This document shows, piece after piece, positions 40,608-49,494 of a stretch of DNA of 64,000 bases (the first letter of the stretch is position 1; every line of letters starts with the position of its first letter). The notes under the pieces were generated by a model, which did no database searches, was not told the origin of the DNA, and was given only the letters and a program-made list of their open reading frames with translations. A program made the translations under genes and the position numbers. Source of the DNA: Anaerocolumna jejuensis DSM 15929. GTDB lineage: Bacteria; Bacillota; Clostridia; Lachnospirales; Lachnospiraceae. The stretch is from positions 496,001-560,000 of the forward strand of contig NZ_FRAC01000006.1 of the NCBI RefSeq assembly GCF_900142215.1, given 5' to 3'.

Positions 40608-43316
40608 TTATTTTCTTATAGGTAATTTATTTGTACAAAGCGGATAATTTGTACATCCGTAAAATTCCCCATATGGTCCCTTTCTTTTAGACATATACCC
40701 TCCACATACATTACATATAATCTGATTATTAATGATTTCTATATCATTCAGATTCATATCACAATTAGGGTAGTTCGTACAGCCGAGAAATAGTTTATGA
40801 CTAGTTGAGTTTTCCCGGACTACAAGCTTACCTGTCTGACATCTTGGGCAATTTGGATTGTCATGTACTGTTTCCTCATCGGTCTTAAATTCATAATGTA
40901 CTTTAAAACTCTTGATTAATTCACTTATAAACACTGATTGTGATTCATCGGGAGTTAACAAATAGGTTGCATTTTTTGTTCTTGTAATTGCAACATAAAA
41001 TAATCTTCTTTCTTCTGCATAAGCATAATTGTCTTGGCTTGCAAGTATCATAGATAAAACTGGGTCATCAGAAATCTTGTTGGGAAAACCTAATAACTTG
41101 TTCTCAAGGTTAAGTATAATAACATTATCTGCTTCTAATCCCTTAGCTTTATGTGTTGTTAAATACCTTAATTTGAGCTTAGGATATTTTTCATATACAA
41201 TTTTTTCTTCATCAACACTAAACTCCTCATGGTCCTTCAATACATCTTTATCAAACCTGTTCCTACCAAGTATAGTTATTTCTGCTTCTTCTCCGAAATT
41301 ATCTACTATTTCAGATATAACTTTACAAAAAGCTGTTATTACATCCCTTTTGTACCCAATGATTCTAAGTGGGTTACTATAATGCTTATCTGATACCAAG
41401 TTTTTAGGTAATTGATTTTTATTCTGGATTATAAACTTCGCTGCAATATTTATAAGTTCTTGTGAGTTTCTATATGTTTTCTCAATTTTTAACAGTTCGT
41501 AGTACCCTAAATACTTGCCAAAGTCAGTAAACAAAGTAATGTCACTTCCAGCGAAACGATAGATGGACTGCCAATCATCACCCACACATAATAATTTAGC
41601 TTTTGCTCTGTCTTTAATTTCTTTGATAAGGTTAAATCTACTCAAGGATATATCCTGATACTCATCAATTATGATATATTTGTAATCCAAAGTACCTCTA
41701 CCTTGCCTAATACTTTCACTTGCGAGATTAATCATATCATCAAAATCTATCTGCCCACTGGACTTAAGGCTTTGTTGGTACTCATCATATATAGGCTGCA
41801 CAATGCTTAGGAAAAGCCTACTTCGTTCTATAAGGAATGCGTTGGACTGCATGTTAGCCTTAGTAAAAAGACTAGCAAAGGAAGTTTCATCATACCCATT
41901 TGATTTAAATAGTTTTATAAATGTAGACACTAGTTTGATGAATTCTTTGAAATACTTATTATCAGTCTTTTCAAATACTTGTTTATATATCATTGAATAA
42001 TCAACCTCTTCAAACTTAACACCTTCGCTCTTTAATAACTTTTCAAGTTCTATAAGCAAAATACCCTCTTTATTAAAATAGGAGTAGGTTTCAAGTAGTT
42101 TGGTTTTATTTACTTTATGTTGCTCTCTTTTCCAACCAATACCATCAATATACTTTTTCTCTTCAATCTGGGTTAACCAAGGTGCGCGGTAATCCTTTGT
42201 AATACCAAAATGCTCAATATAAATATCATAATCAGGTAAGTAAAAATCCGGCTGATATGCTTTCTTATTTATATCTCCAGAATCATAAGGATATCTTCTT
42301 TCATACTCATAATTGATACCATTTAAGTATAAGAAATTTGCTATCATTACTTCTTCCAAGGATTTTACAGTCTCTCCGTGTAATGTATATTTTCTTACTT
42401 TTAAATCTGCCGCTACATACTCAACTTCTTTTTTTATATTGGTAACCTTACCTTTTAATGTTTCAAAATCAGCATTTTTATAGTGGTCATAACATTCGCC
42501 TAGACATTCAAATTGCTCCCAATCTTTCGGAATGTTCAAGTAATAGCTGAAAAAATTAATAATATTTTGTATTTGCTTCTTTTCATTAAAAGTACTTCTC
42601 CTAAAATATGCCTCTACTAATCGACTTAAATAACCATCCTCAGCAATAATATACTTTACAGGGTATGTATGCTTAATTATATCTAAACCTAGGCTATGAA
42701 AGGTTCTTACCTCTACCCCAATATGTAGCTTATTAGCTATTCTAGTTTTCATTTCTTCAGCAGCTTTGCGAGTGAATGAAATAAGCAAAATTTCACTTGG
42801 ATTAATATTTTTGGTTTCTACCAAATACTTAACTTTACCTGATATAGTCAAAGTCTTTCCACTTCCGGCACCGGCCAATACAAGATTACTTTGCTCATCT
42901 ACAACAACTGCTCTCCGTTGCTGGTCATCTAAAGACTTTCCATCAATATTATCAAAGAGAACCTTATGCTTTACCAATTCACTTTCAACAAATAGATTAT
43001 TCCAGTCTTTAACCAGATTCGCAAGATTGGAATAAGTACTTAGAAATTCACTTATAAGAGGGTTTTTCAATTTAGAATATTTGCTCTTTGAAAACACCTT
43101 ATATACTTCTTGGTATTTTAACTTTAAACTTTCCTCTTGAGGTCTGGTTATATAATCTTTCCTTAGTTGCAATATTTCAGATTCAAATATATCTAATTTT
43201 TCTAAATTCATTACAACATCTGGCTCTGTTTGTAGGCGTTTAAAATTTCTTTTACTAATATAAAAAACAGTAGAACCAATTACTACTGTCGTTACTGCCA
43301 TAAATTCAATCCACAT
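40608..43316 (-). CDS. UvrD/Rep-like superfamily 1 helicase with embedded nuclease-like domain and C-terminal topoisomerase zinc ribbons
   Basis: 902 residues. N-terminal hydrophobic helix (about 4-20), then motif Q/I: DDQQRRAVVV and AGAGSGKT (148-155). Motif II is IIIDEYQD, motif III LLCVGDDWQSIYRFAGSD, then LTTHKAKGLE and VAITRTK. Between motifs Ia and II, around 325-400, is an insertion with YEYERRYPY...QPDFYLPDYDIYIEHFG, a PD-(D/E)xK-like layout. The C-terminus holds two Cys4 ribbons (CPRCQTGK...CTNYPNC; CNVCGG...CTNYPLC) of the topoisomerase I type. With the Mrr-like protein it probably unwinds and degrades foreign DNA. Confidence 0.88.
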   Translation of the reverse strand: MWIEFMAVTTVVIGSTVFYISKRNFKRLQTEPDVVMNLEKLDIFESEILQLRKDYITRPQEESLKLKYQEVYKVFSKSKYSKLKNPLISEFLSTYSNLANLVKDWNNLFVESELVKHKVLFDNIDGKSLDDQQRRAVVVDEQSNLVLAGAGSGKTLTISGKVKYLVETKNINPSEILLISFTRKAAEEMKTRIANKLHIGVEVRTFHSLGLDIIKHTYPVKYIIAEDGYLSRLVEAYFRRSTFNEKKQIQNIINFFSYYLNIPKDWEQFECLGECYDHYKNADFETLKGKVTNIKKEVEYVAADLKVRKYTLHGETVKSLEEVMIANFLYLNGINYEYERRYPYDSGDINKKAYQPDFYLPDYDIYIEHFGITKDYRAPWLTQIEEKKYIDGIGWKREQHKVNKTKLLETYSYFNKEGILLIELEKLLKSEGVKFEEVDYSMIYKQVFEKTDNKYFKEFIKLVSTFIKLFKSNGYDETSFASLFTKANMQSNAFLIERSRLFLSIVQPIYDEYQQSLKSSGQIDFDDMINLASESIRQGRGTLDYKYIIIDEYQDISLSRFNLIKEIKDRAKAKLLCVGDDWQSIYRFAGSDITLFTDFGKYLGYYELLKIEKTYRNSQELINIAAKFIIQNKNQLPKNLVSDKHYSNPLRIIGYKRDVITAFCKVISEIVDNFGEEAEITILGRNRFDKDVLKDHEEFSVDEEKIVYEKYPKLKLRYLTTHKAKGLEADNVIILNLENKLLGFPNKISDDPVLSMILASQDNYAYAEERRLFYVAITRTKNATYLLTPDESQSVFISELIKSFKVHYEFKTDEETVHDNPNCPRCQTGKLVVRENSTSHKLFLGCTNYPNCDMNLNDIEIINNQIICNVCGGYMSKRKGPYGEFYGCTNYPLCTNKLPIRK

Positions 43317-43375
43317 AGCTTTCCACCTTTATTACTTATTTATTTGACAATGATTTGCAGATTTCCCCATAAATA

Positions 43376-43404
43376 ATTATAGGCGAATTGATAAAATATG
43401 GCAA
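43376..43404 (-). promoter_or_regulatory. Promoter of the helicase/Mrr operon
   Basis: TTGCCA (43399-43404), 17-base spacer, TATAAT (43376-43381) on the minus strand. Confidence 0.75.
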
Positions 43405-43423
43405 TGCCTATTATAAGATAATA

Positions 43424-43450
43424 TAAAAGACACCCGGCTAAAGGTGCCTC
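43424..43450 (-). terminator. Intrinsic terminator after the metallopeptidase
   Basis: On the minus strand GGCACC pairs with GGTGTC (one G-T pair) around an 8-base loop, then TTTTATAT. Confidence 0.6.
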
Positions 43451-43457
43451 TACTTTA

Positions 43458-44674
43458 TTATTGTAAAACTGTCTTATTTAGGTTTTCCATATAGGAATAA
43501 ACCTCAGGTACTTGTGCTTTTAGCTTATTACTATACAAAAGGTAATCTTTAAAGGTTGTTGCAAAAAACTCAGTAGCCTGACTTGTCGCATACCCTGCGT
43601 TTGCACCACTGCCGGATTCTTTATAAGTGGATTTAAACTTTTCAAAAAGTGCTTGAAAGTCTGAGTTGTTTGATAGATATGTACCGTTTGAATAAGTATA
43701 ATCAATAAAATGCCCAAATTCGTGAACGGCATTTTGTTGGCTTGCCTGCCTTATGTCTACCCTAATACTAATAACTTGTATTTATAGTTGCAGAGAGCTG
43801 TGTAATAATCTGCATTACTACTACCAATTACCAATTTTTCATCTGTTAAGATAAAAGTCCAACCGTCACTCACAAAGCGAACCATTGCCTTTTTAGGAAT
43901 ACTGGTAAGCCATGGTTTTGCTTGTTTGACATAGGTATCTGATAGGGATGTATCATAGATTATGCCATCAGATAGCTGTTTGTAAGTAATAGTACCCCTT
44001 TTATCAGCAAGAATATTTTCACTTTCATAGCCTGAAATTGCTGCGGTATTTAGGCTTGTAGTAGTTGCTGCGCTTGGATTACATAAAGCATCGTAGAAAT
44101 TATACACATTAGTTGGCAACTTGGATTTACTTATAAATGCACTAAAATACTGAGCAAATAACACATGTGCTGAGATACTTGTTGTGGGATTACCTGCCAC
44201 ATAATCATTGTATATAGCTTTAAATATAGGCTCAATCGAGATATACCCATAATAATTGGTATCTAAATAATACCCAACTGCTGTATACAGTACATTTTTA
44301 ACATCTTTGATTGATGCTGTTGTGATAACAAAGGTCTGGCAGGACTTGTTATCCGCGCTTGGTACAATAACACCTACAATCTTACTTTTACTATCCTTAA
44401 TTATTGTAGCATAAGTAAAATCTGTATCAATGTCTGCAAGACTTTTTACTATATAAATAGTACTCGCTGATTTGAAAGCATTATAGAGGTCTGTTGGTAC
44501 TGCCGCTGTATATTTACTGATTGTCTGTGCTTTGCTTTTTGATACCCCTTTATAATAGGTGTTGCAATCATATTGCTTATAGCCCTCGGCAGCACTTACT
44601 GCCACGGTCTGTGTTACTAGTAGGACTGTTAATGCTAAAAGTATTGTACTTAATAATTTTATTGTTCTCTTCAT
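43458..44674 (-). pseudogene. Secreted zinc metallopeptidase (anthrax-lethal-factor-like), frameshifted
   Basis: Part 1 (43757-44674) has a signal peptide (KRTIKLLSTILLALTVLLVTQTVAVSA) and ends YKYKLLVLG, then TAG. In another frame the sequence goes on without a gap: VDIRQASQQNAVHEFGHFIDY..., with ATEFFATTFKDYLLY further on, and stops at 43458. HEFGHFID is a zinc-binding HExxH and the Glu in ATEFFA a likely third ligand, as in lethal-factor-like (ATLF) peptidases. The break is at TTAGGGTAGAC, where a one-base deletion/insertion or a -1 slip on GGG would restore about 405 residues. Either a pseudogene, an assembly error or a programmed frameshift. Confidence 0.7.
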
Positions 44675-44700
44675 TGGTTTTACCTTTTCTTTCTGTAATC

Positions 44701-45375
44701 CTAATCTAATGCTGAATTATCTTTAATAGTAAATATGTTTCTGTAGGCTGCGTTCGCAATCCTCGCCAATTGCCTTACATCCTCATTAGTAAGGTTATTT
44801 ATATCAAAGGCTTCATAATCTGCACCAAATATTGCAGAATACATTGGATTAGCCACTGAAATAAAATATTCCAAGATTGCTCGGTCAAGATTTTGTGTAC
44901 CTATACTGCCGAATATCTTAGGAACCTTTACTATTTCATCATACTGAGATGATTCAGTATTTAGATTCAATCTTTCTACTACCCTTCTTCCTCTTAATAT
45001 TGTTGGGAAAGGTACTAATAAGCAGTCGGTACACTCCGGGTTATAAACCAACCAGAAAGGTGTAACCTCTTGCGTTAGTAACTTTTGCTTTCTACCAAAA
45101 AAATTGAATTGGTTATATTCAATTTCACGGTCAAAATGGGTTCTGATTTCAAGTTCCAACTTAAAGATTGGATTTCTTTTTAATAGAAAGTCCTCTTCTG
45201 TCAAATAAGCATCGCAATCAATTCCATAATCCTCTGGTCTTAGGTCAATATAAAATCTTTTAAACTGCTCCTTGGCTGCCTGATAAGCTCTATTGTTGTT
45301 TACCTCATATAACGAGGATTCAAAATGCTTTCCTGTGTATCCTTGCGCCACACTTTCTAAACCTGCTTGTATCAT
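44701..45375 (-). CDS. Hypothetical protein, 224 residues
   Basis: Not recognised. Contains paired cysteines YNPECTDCLLVPFP near residue 115 and a basic FFGRKQKLL stretch; the C-terminus is helical. No signal peptide. It precedes the secreted metallopeptidase and is separated from the gene before it by the TGATGGCA repeat region. Confidence 0.62.
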   Translation of the reverse strand: MIQAGLESVAQGYTGKHFESSLYEVNNNRAYQAAKEQFKRFYIDLRPEDYGIDCDAYLTEEDFLLKRNPIFKLELEIRTHFDREIEYNQFNFFGRKQKLLTQEVTPFWLVYNPECTDCLLVPFPTILRGRRVVERLNLNTESSQYDEIVKVPKIFGSIGTQNLDRAILEYFISVANPMYSAIFGADYEAFDINNLTNEDVRQLARIANAAYRNIFTIKDNSALD

Positions 45376-45394
45376 GGTGAATACCCTTCTTTCT

Positions 45395-45480
45395 CTTATT
45401 CCAAAATAAAGGGGACATCAAATTTACAAGTTTCCTTGTAATCTCAACGTCCCTTAACTCTTTTTGATGGCAAATTCATT
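45395..45480. promoter_or_regulatory. Leader with nested inverted repeats
   Basis: AAGGGGAC pairs with GTCCCTT (about 45409 and 45448), and inside it TTACAAG pairs with CTTGTAA around TTTC. A T-rich run follows on the plus strand. It could end transcription from the right or fold in the leader of 44701-45375. Confidence 0.4.
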
Positions 45481-45948
45481 TTTTAACATCAACTGTGCCA
45501 CTTGTGTAATTATCAATTGTAATAGTGCCATCAACATTTTTCTTGTTGGCATTTATACATTATGATAGTGCCATCAAATTACCCTTTCATTTCAAGTCTT
45601 TTACCCTCAAATTCTATTTTTACACCTAAAATTACATCCTACTCTCAAGATTTTCGCTTTGTACTGGTCTGTAAGGTTCAGATTCAGGTTTTTGACCACC
45701 TTTAGGGGCAATAGTTAGGGAAAATTAGGGTAAGGGTAATTTTTGCGAATCTGGTCGTTTTACGGCTTCGGTAAAAATTATCTTCCATTTGAGTTTCCTT
45801 ACCATTGCTACGAATATGCCATCATACTCTGAAATGTTGCTATTATAGTGATGCTAAATTAGGTATTAGTGATGTTGATTTAACAACAATGATGGCAATA
45901 TTGGATGTAGTGATGCTGATTTTGTAATGCTGCCATCAAATTTCCTTG
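45455..45948. repeat. Non-coding region with repeated TGATGGCA/TGCCATCA sites
   Basis: No gene seen. The octamer or close variants occur at about 45465 (TGATGGCAAATT), 45527 (TGCCATCAA), 45562 (TGCCATCAAATT), 45815 (TGCCATCA), 45888 (TGATGGCA) and 45931 (TGCCATCAAATT), in both orientations, with extra TGATG(C/T)TGATTT variants near 45870-45925. It resembles an operator or iteron cluster. Confidence 0.5.
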
Positions 45949-46521
45949 CTATGAAGCCATTTCTATTGTGAATTGAAAAATCTTCGCCAGTGCTGTAAAA
46001 CAGCAAGGATTATTTATTACAAAGGAAATTATTTCATCCAAATGTTCAAACTCTTGTATTAGCGCTCTCATTTTTAAATGAGCTTTCTTATCATTCTGAA
46101 TACAGTGATTTAGTAATATCCAAAGGTTTTTACCCACCTCTAAATCAATATATTCACACATATCCATAAAATTCTTTATGTAGTATTGAATATCTGCAGT
46201 TGCTTCTACCGCACCAAATTCATCTTCTGCTTTGTTATCTGTTATTAAATCTGTATGGATACCCTCATACCCCATTATTGTTTCAGTACTATCAAGGAGA
46301 GCCACTTCGCATTTCTTAGCACGTTCCAAGGCAGAAACTCGTTCACACATTTCAGCATATGCAGATAACTCAACCGTACCAATGTCCTTTTTACCCTCTA
46401 CTATCTTTATGTAAGCCTCGCTCAACCACTCTTGCTCAATCTGTTTTGTGGGATTGAGATTTAACTGTGCCACCTTAGGCATTACTGCATATACATCTTT
46501 ATTTACACTAAATGTTACCAT
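45949..46521 (-). CDS. Hypothetical protein, 190 residues
   Basis: Not recognised. Helical and acidic (Glu/Lys-rich); the last 50 residues include ISFVINNPCCFTALAKIFQFTIEM. No membrane segment strong enough to call. It precedes the TGATGGCA repeat region. Confidence 0.6.
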   Translation of the reverse strand: MVTFSVNKDVYAVMPKVAQLNLNPTKQIEQEWLSEAYIKIVEGKKDIGTVELSAYAEMCERVSALERAKKCEVALLDSTETIMGYEGIHTDLITDNKAEDEFGAVEATADIQYYIKNFMDMCEYIDLEVGKNLWILLNHCIQNDKKAHLKMRALIQEFEHLDEIISFVINNPCCFTALAKIFQFTIEMAS

Positions 46522-46576
46522 TGCTATAACACCCTTTCTTATGAAAAATACCCTTCTCTTAATGCTCTACTCTATA

Positions 46577-46696
46577 CTAATCGTCGTTATCAGGATTGTG
46601 TTTACGTTTGGGCTTAGGTTTTTTTGAACTATCACCACTGCCTGATGCTAATATTACTAATCCAATTACTACTATTATAATGATAACTCCATCCAT
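46577..46696 (-). CDS. Small single-pass membrane protein, 39 residues
   Basis: AGAAGGTAACAGC before the ATG. One hydrophobic helix (GVIIIIVVIGLVILASG) and a highly charged tail (KKPKPKRKHNPDNDD). Too short for ordinary gene calls. It starts just after the gene 46712-47221 in the same direction. Confidence 0.58.
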   Translation of the reverse strand: MDGVIIIIVVIGLVILASGSGDSSKKPKPKRKHNPDNDD

Positions 46697-46711
46697 GCTG
46701 TTACCTTCTTT

Positions 46712-47221
46712 CTATTGTTGAACTACTATAACCATATCTCTAGTTGCCAGCTCCCACTCAAAGCCATCGTCATCCCAGCCGATTAATGTTACTGTACACT
46801 CATATCTACCCGGCTCTAAATCAGCAGATAACTTATCTTTATCAACGCCAAATAACCATTCTATCAATTTGCTTTTATAAACAACTTCACCTGTTTCATT
46901 TACTGTGATTATTGCTTGGGCTGATTCAGTTATGTTAGTACTAATATTTAATTCACCCTCTGCTGTACCATCTGTAAATACTACTACTTTACTACATGTA
47001 AGCTTATGTTCCAGTTCCTGCTTCTTTAATTCTTTACCTATATTAACTACTGCTGTAACCACAAGAACTAATATTAGTAATAAAGCAATACCACCAAATA
47101 ACACTCTCCTCTTCATTGTTTCATATTCAGCAATAATTAAACGTTCATCAAATGGACTAATAAGTCCCAATTTTGCACATTCTCTCAATCTTGCACATTC
47201 TCTCAATTTATATTCTTTCAT
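46712..47221 (-). CDS. Membrane-anchored extracellular protein, paralog A
   Basis: About 169 residues from the ATG at 47221 (AGGAGGGTAATCAAA upstream; an earlier in-frame ATG lies at 47239). A cytosolic part precedes one helix (about 40-60, VLFGGIALLLILVLVVTAVV). The outer domain has a TVVxxxGTAxGxLxIS...DLEPGRYECTVTLIG pattern, Ig-like or prealbumin-like strands, shared with the next gene. Function unknown, possibly a surface or conjugation adhesion protein. Confidence 0.66.
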   Translation of the reverse strand: MKEYKLRECARLRECAKLGLISPFDERLIIAEYETMKRRVLFGGIALLLILVLVVTAVVNIGKELKKQELEHKLTCSKVVVFTDGTAEGELNISTNITESAQAIITVNETGEVVYKSKLIEWLFGVDKDKLSADLEPGRYECTVTLIGWDDDGFEWELATRDMVIVVQQ

Positions 47222-47238
47222 TTTGATTACCCTCCTCA

Positions 47239-47634
47239 TTACTGCTGTATTGTTATCTGCATATCTTTTGTTTCAAGAGTTACTACACTACCACTACTAT
47301 TTAAACCTTGAAATGCAACCTTGCAATCATATGTACCCGGTTCCAAGTCAATACCCAGCTTATCACTATCTACAAAACCACCCTTTGGTAACATTGCGCT
47401 TTTATATATGATAATTTTGGTATCCTCTCTATAAATAACTGCTTGGACTGTTTTATGTGTTCTGTTGCTTATACCCAAATTACCTGCGGTTGTACCCTCT
47501 GCATATACTACGGTATCATTACAGTTAAGATAAAGTTCATTTGCATTCACTGAATTATAAATACCAAAAATGTAAATAACAATCATGATAAGGATACCTA
47601 CTGGTCCTATATTAGTGTTATTTGATGTTACCAT
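47239..47634 (-). CDS. Membrane-anchored extracellular protein, paralog B
   Basis: 131 residues from the ATG at 47634, set by GGGGGAGATTGTA; the frame is open to 47784 but overlaps the gene at 47664. N-terminal helix (GPVGILIMIVIYIFGIY), then the domain shared with paralog A: CNDTVVYAEGTTAGNLGIS...DSDKLGIDLEPGTYDCKV, ending TKDMQITIQQ versus TRDMVIVVQQ. A tandem duplication. Confidence 0.66.
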   Translation of the reverse strand: MVTSNNTNIGPVGILIMIVIYIFGIYNSVNANELYLNCNDTVVYAEGTTAGNLGISNRTHKTVQAVIYREDTKIIIYKSAMLPKGGFVDSDKLGIDLEPGTYDCKVAFQGLNSSGSVVTLETKDMQITIQQ

Positions 47635-47663
47635 TACAATCTCCCCCTCATTACTTCCCCACT

Positions 47664-47987
47664 TCACATTCCAAGCTCGCGAGCCATACCATCTATAATT
47701 CTTTTGATTACCTCGGTTTTTGTGATACCCCATAACTCTGCATATCTTCCTAATTTTACTTTCTGCGCCGGGGTCACATACCACCCGGTAGGTGTTGTTT
47801 CCTCTTCAATCCTATATATTATCCTCGCGACCTGTTTCTCTTTTGGTAATCTTAGATTATCTATCTTCTTTCCTATCATTAACTCTTGGCTCATATTGTA
47901 CTTTGCTACATAAGTCTGTAACACTGCCAACTGTTTACTATCTAATCTTGCATGTACCTGCGCTTTTTTATCTAACATTTTTCTCAA
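47664..47987 (-). CDS. Small DNA-binding-like protein with two ribbon-helix-helix-type segments
   Basis: 107 residues: VHARLDSKQLAVLQTYVAKYNMSQELMIGKKI and WYVTPAQKVKLGRYAELWGITKTEVIKRIIDGMA, each a strand followed by two helices as in RHH proteins, the second the better match. It could be an operon regulator or an accessory protein of relaxation or partition. First gene of the pair-of-paralogs operon. Confidence 0.6.
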   Translation of the reverse strand: MRKMLDKKAQVHARLDSKQLAVLQTYVAKYNMSQELMIGKKIDNLRLPKEKQVARIIYRIEEETTPTGWYVTPAQKVKLGRYAELWGITKTEVIKRIIDGMARELGM

Positions 47988-48286
47988 CCCCCTCTTGTTG
48001 ATGATAAAATAACGCTGATTTTTTCATCTGTCAAGAAGATTGTAAAGAAATTTTAGTGCTTCAAAGCCTTGATTTTAAAGGGTTTCTTGAATCGCTTGTG
48101 TGGGGAGATTGAGATTGTAAGGAGAAAAAAAGTATAAACTTTTTATAAAGTGAGTTTATAGTTGGGACATAAATATAGAGATACCCTGAGACTGTATAGG
48201 ATGTGGTGTCGATAGAAAAGATAAAAGGTGCAGATAAAACCTGCACCTTCAACTTTAGATATATGAATTTTCTACTCAATTTCTAG
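47988..48286. other. Intergenic region with a terminator
   Basis: No gene was found; a 72-residue open frame here has no ribosome site and overlaps the terminator at 48222-48256. Confidence 0.5.
48222..48256 (-). terminator. Intrinsic terminator of 48287-48724
   Basis: AAGGTGCAG (48225-48233) pairs with CTGCACCTT (48241-48249); on the minus strand TTATCTTTTC follows. Confidence 0.82.
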
Positions 48287-48724
48287 TTAGTGTTGCTCTA
48301 TCTCTTTAGATATTACCTCTATTTCGAGTTTTGCTTCACCTGTTTTTGCATAGATAGCACTAGTGGAAAAGTAATCTGTACCTGATACCGCAGGTATTCT
48401 TGCTTGTTCTGATAGTCCTCCATCAATAGGAGTATACCCATATTGTTCCATTACTACCTTTATCATTCTACCCACATTCTGCCTAGCGGTAGGGTTTTTG
48501 TCATTACCAAGGTAAACAACAGGGAAATTGGAATGTTCATTAAACATTATCTCTAGCTCTTTACCTATTAACGTTAGTACTGGTAAACCCATTTCTGAGG
48601 CAATTATCATTTTATTAACACTTTCAGGCTTAACCAAAAAGTTCATTACCTCATCAACACCTACTTTTACTCCATGTGCATTGAGCATTTTAGTCTTTCT
48701 TAGAAAATCATCTTTAAATCCCAT
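48287..48724 (-). CDS. Hypothetical protein, 145 residues
   Basis: Starts at MGFKDDFLRKT (GGGGTAACAATT upstream; the frame is open 18 bases further). Helical N-terminus, then VLTLIGKELEIMF and a strand-rich tail. Not recognised. Behind it lies a pair of palindromic sites that look like operators. Confidence 0.63.
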   Translation of the reverse strand: MGFKDDFLRKTKMLNAHGVKVGVDEVMNFLVKPESVNKMIIASEMGLPVLTLIGKELEIMFNEHSNFPVVYLGNDKNPTARQNVGRMIKVVMEQYGYTPIDGGLSEQARIPAVSGTDYFSTSAIYAKTGEAKLEIEVISKEIEQH

Positions 48725-48762
48725 AATTGTTACCCCTTTCATTATTTACAATTAATACTGCA

Positions 48763-48821
48763 TATATGTAGTATTAAATTAACTTGTGCATTTAATATAG
48801 CATATGTGTAGTATTAATGCA
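48763..48821. promoter_or_regulatory. Two palindromic operator-like sites
   Basis: ACTGCATATATGTAGTATTAA (about 48763) contains the palindrome TACTnCATATATGnAGTA, and TAGCATATGTGTAGTATTAA (about 48802) is a weaker copy about 39 bases on. They lie just upstream of 48287-48724 and may bind its regulator. Confidence 0.5.
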
Positions 48822-48874
48822 ATATCTTTTACATTATTCTTTTAATATTTTTATTAGCCTAACCTTTTGTATTT

Positions 48875-48923
48875 ATCGGGGCACAGAGAGAGGGACAAAG
48901 TGTTTTCACTTTGTCCCTCTCTG
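48875..48923 (+). repeat. Hairpin element 20
   Basis: TATCGGGGC flank, stem AGAGAGGGACAAAGTG (48887-48902) with its complement at 48907-48922. Confidence 0.6.
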
Positions 48924-48974
48924 TTCATCTGTATTAATCATTTTATTAAGTTATACCGATGGTAGTAATATTAC

Positions 48975-49250
48975 TTAATCATCTACGCTTCCTAGTATCA
49001 TAGGAGCTGCTTTACTCTGATTGTTCAGAACTTTCTCATACACTTCTGTTTTTATCTCATTTTCTCTATCATTTCTACCCTGATTATAAGCATCCTTTTT
49101 TTGTTTCATATTACTTATTTTACTTTGCGAATATTTTCCTTGGAATAAACCTTCTATACCCTTTTGGGAAAATCCTTTATCAATCAAGCCATGAATTAAT
49201 ACTGTTTCTTCCTCTGGACTTAAATTAGGTTGTTTTTTCTTCTTACCCAT
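48975..49250 (-). CDS. Small basic protein, 91 residues
   Basis: Begins MGKKKKQPNLSPEEETVLIHGLIDKGFSQKGIEGLFQGKYSQSKISNMK in layout, with SPEEE, a helix and a KGFSQKGIEGLF ... SQSKISNMK helix-turn-helix-like part. Possibly DNA-binding. Not recognised. Confidence 0.55.
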   Translation of the reverse strand: MGKKKKQPNLSPEEETVLIHGLIDKGFSQKGIEGLFQGKYSQSKISNMKQKKDAYNQGRNDRENEIKTEVYEKVLNNQSKAAPMILGSVDD

Positions 49251-49380
49251 TATTATTCACCTCACTTTTTATTGATTATTATTTAATGCATTGCTCTAAC
49301 TATGATAAATAGTGTCTTCCAAAAGGTCTAATATATTCAACCTTATTATTCCAATGATTTTAAATTATACAAAATTACTT

Positions 49381-49435
49381 TACGGGGCTCATTGGTAAAG
49401 AGAAGGCACGACATTTTTATGTCGTGCCTTCTGTG
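49381..49435 (+). repeat. Hairpin element 21
   Basis: TACGGGGCTC flank, stem AGAAGGCACGACAT (49401-49414) with ATGTCGTGCCTTCT (49419-49432). Confidence 0.65.
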
Positions 49436-49494
49436 CCTATCTATTCCATATTATATTTTGAAGTTATTTATTGCTTCTTCCTATCCAATACCCG

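Noticed and set aside
43520..43732. 70-residue minus-strand open frame over the metallopeptidase tail
   Set aside because: It is out of frame with the HEFGH-containing frame, which makes sense as protein.
45720..45780. GGGTAAGGGTAATTTTTGCGAA as a telomere-like or replication signal
   Set aside because: Only one copy, and it is an exception to the TACCC skew rather than a repeat.
48061..48279. 72-residue minus-strand open frame
   Set aside because: It overlaps the terminator of 48287-48724 and has no start signal.
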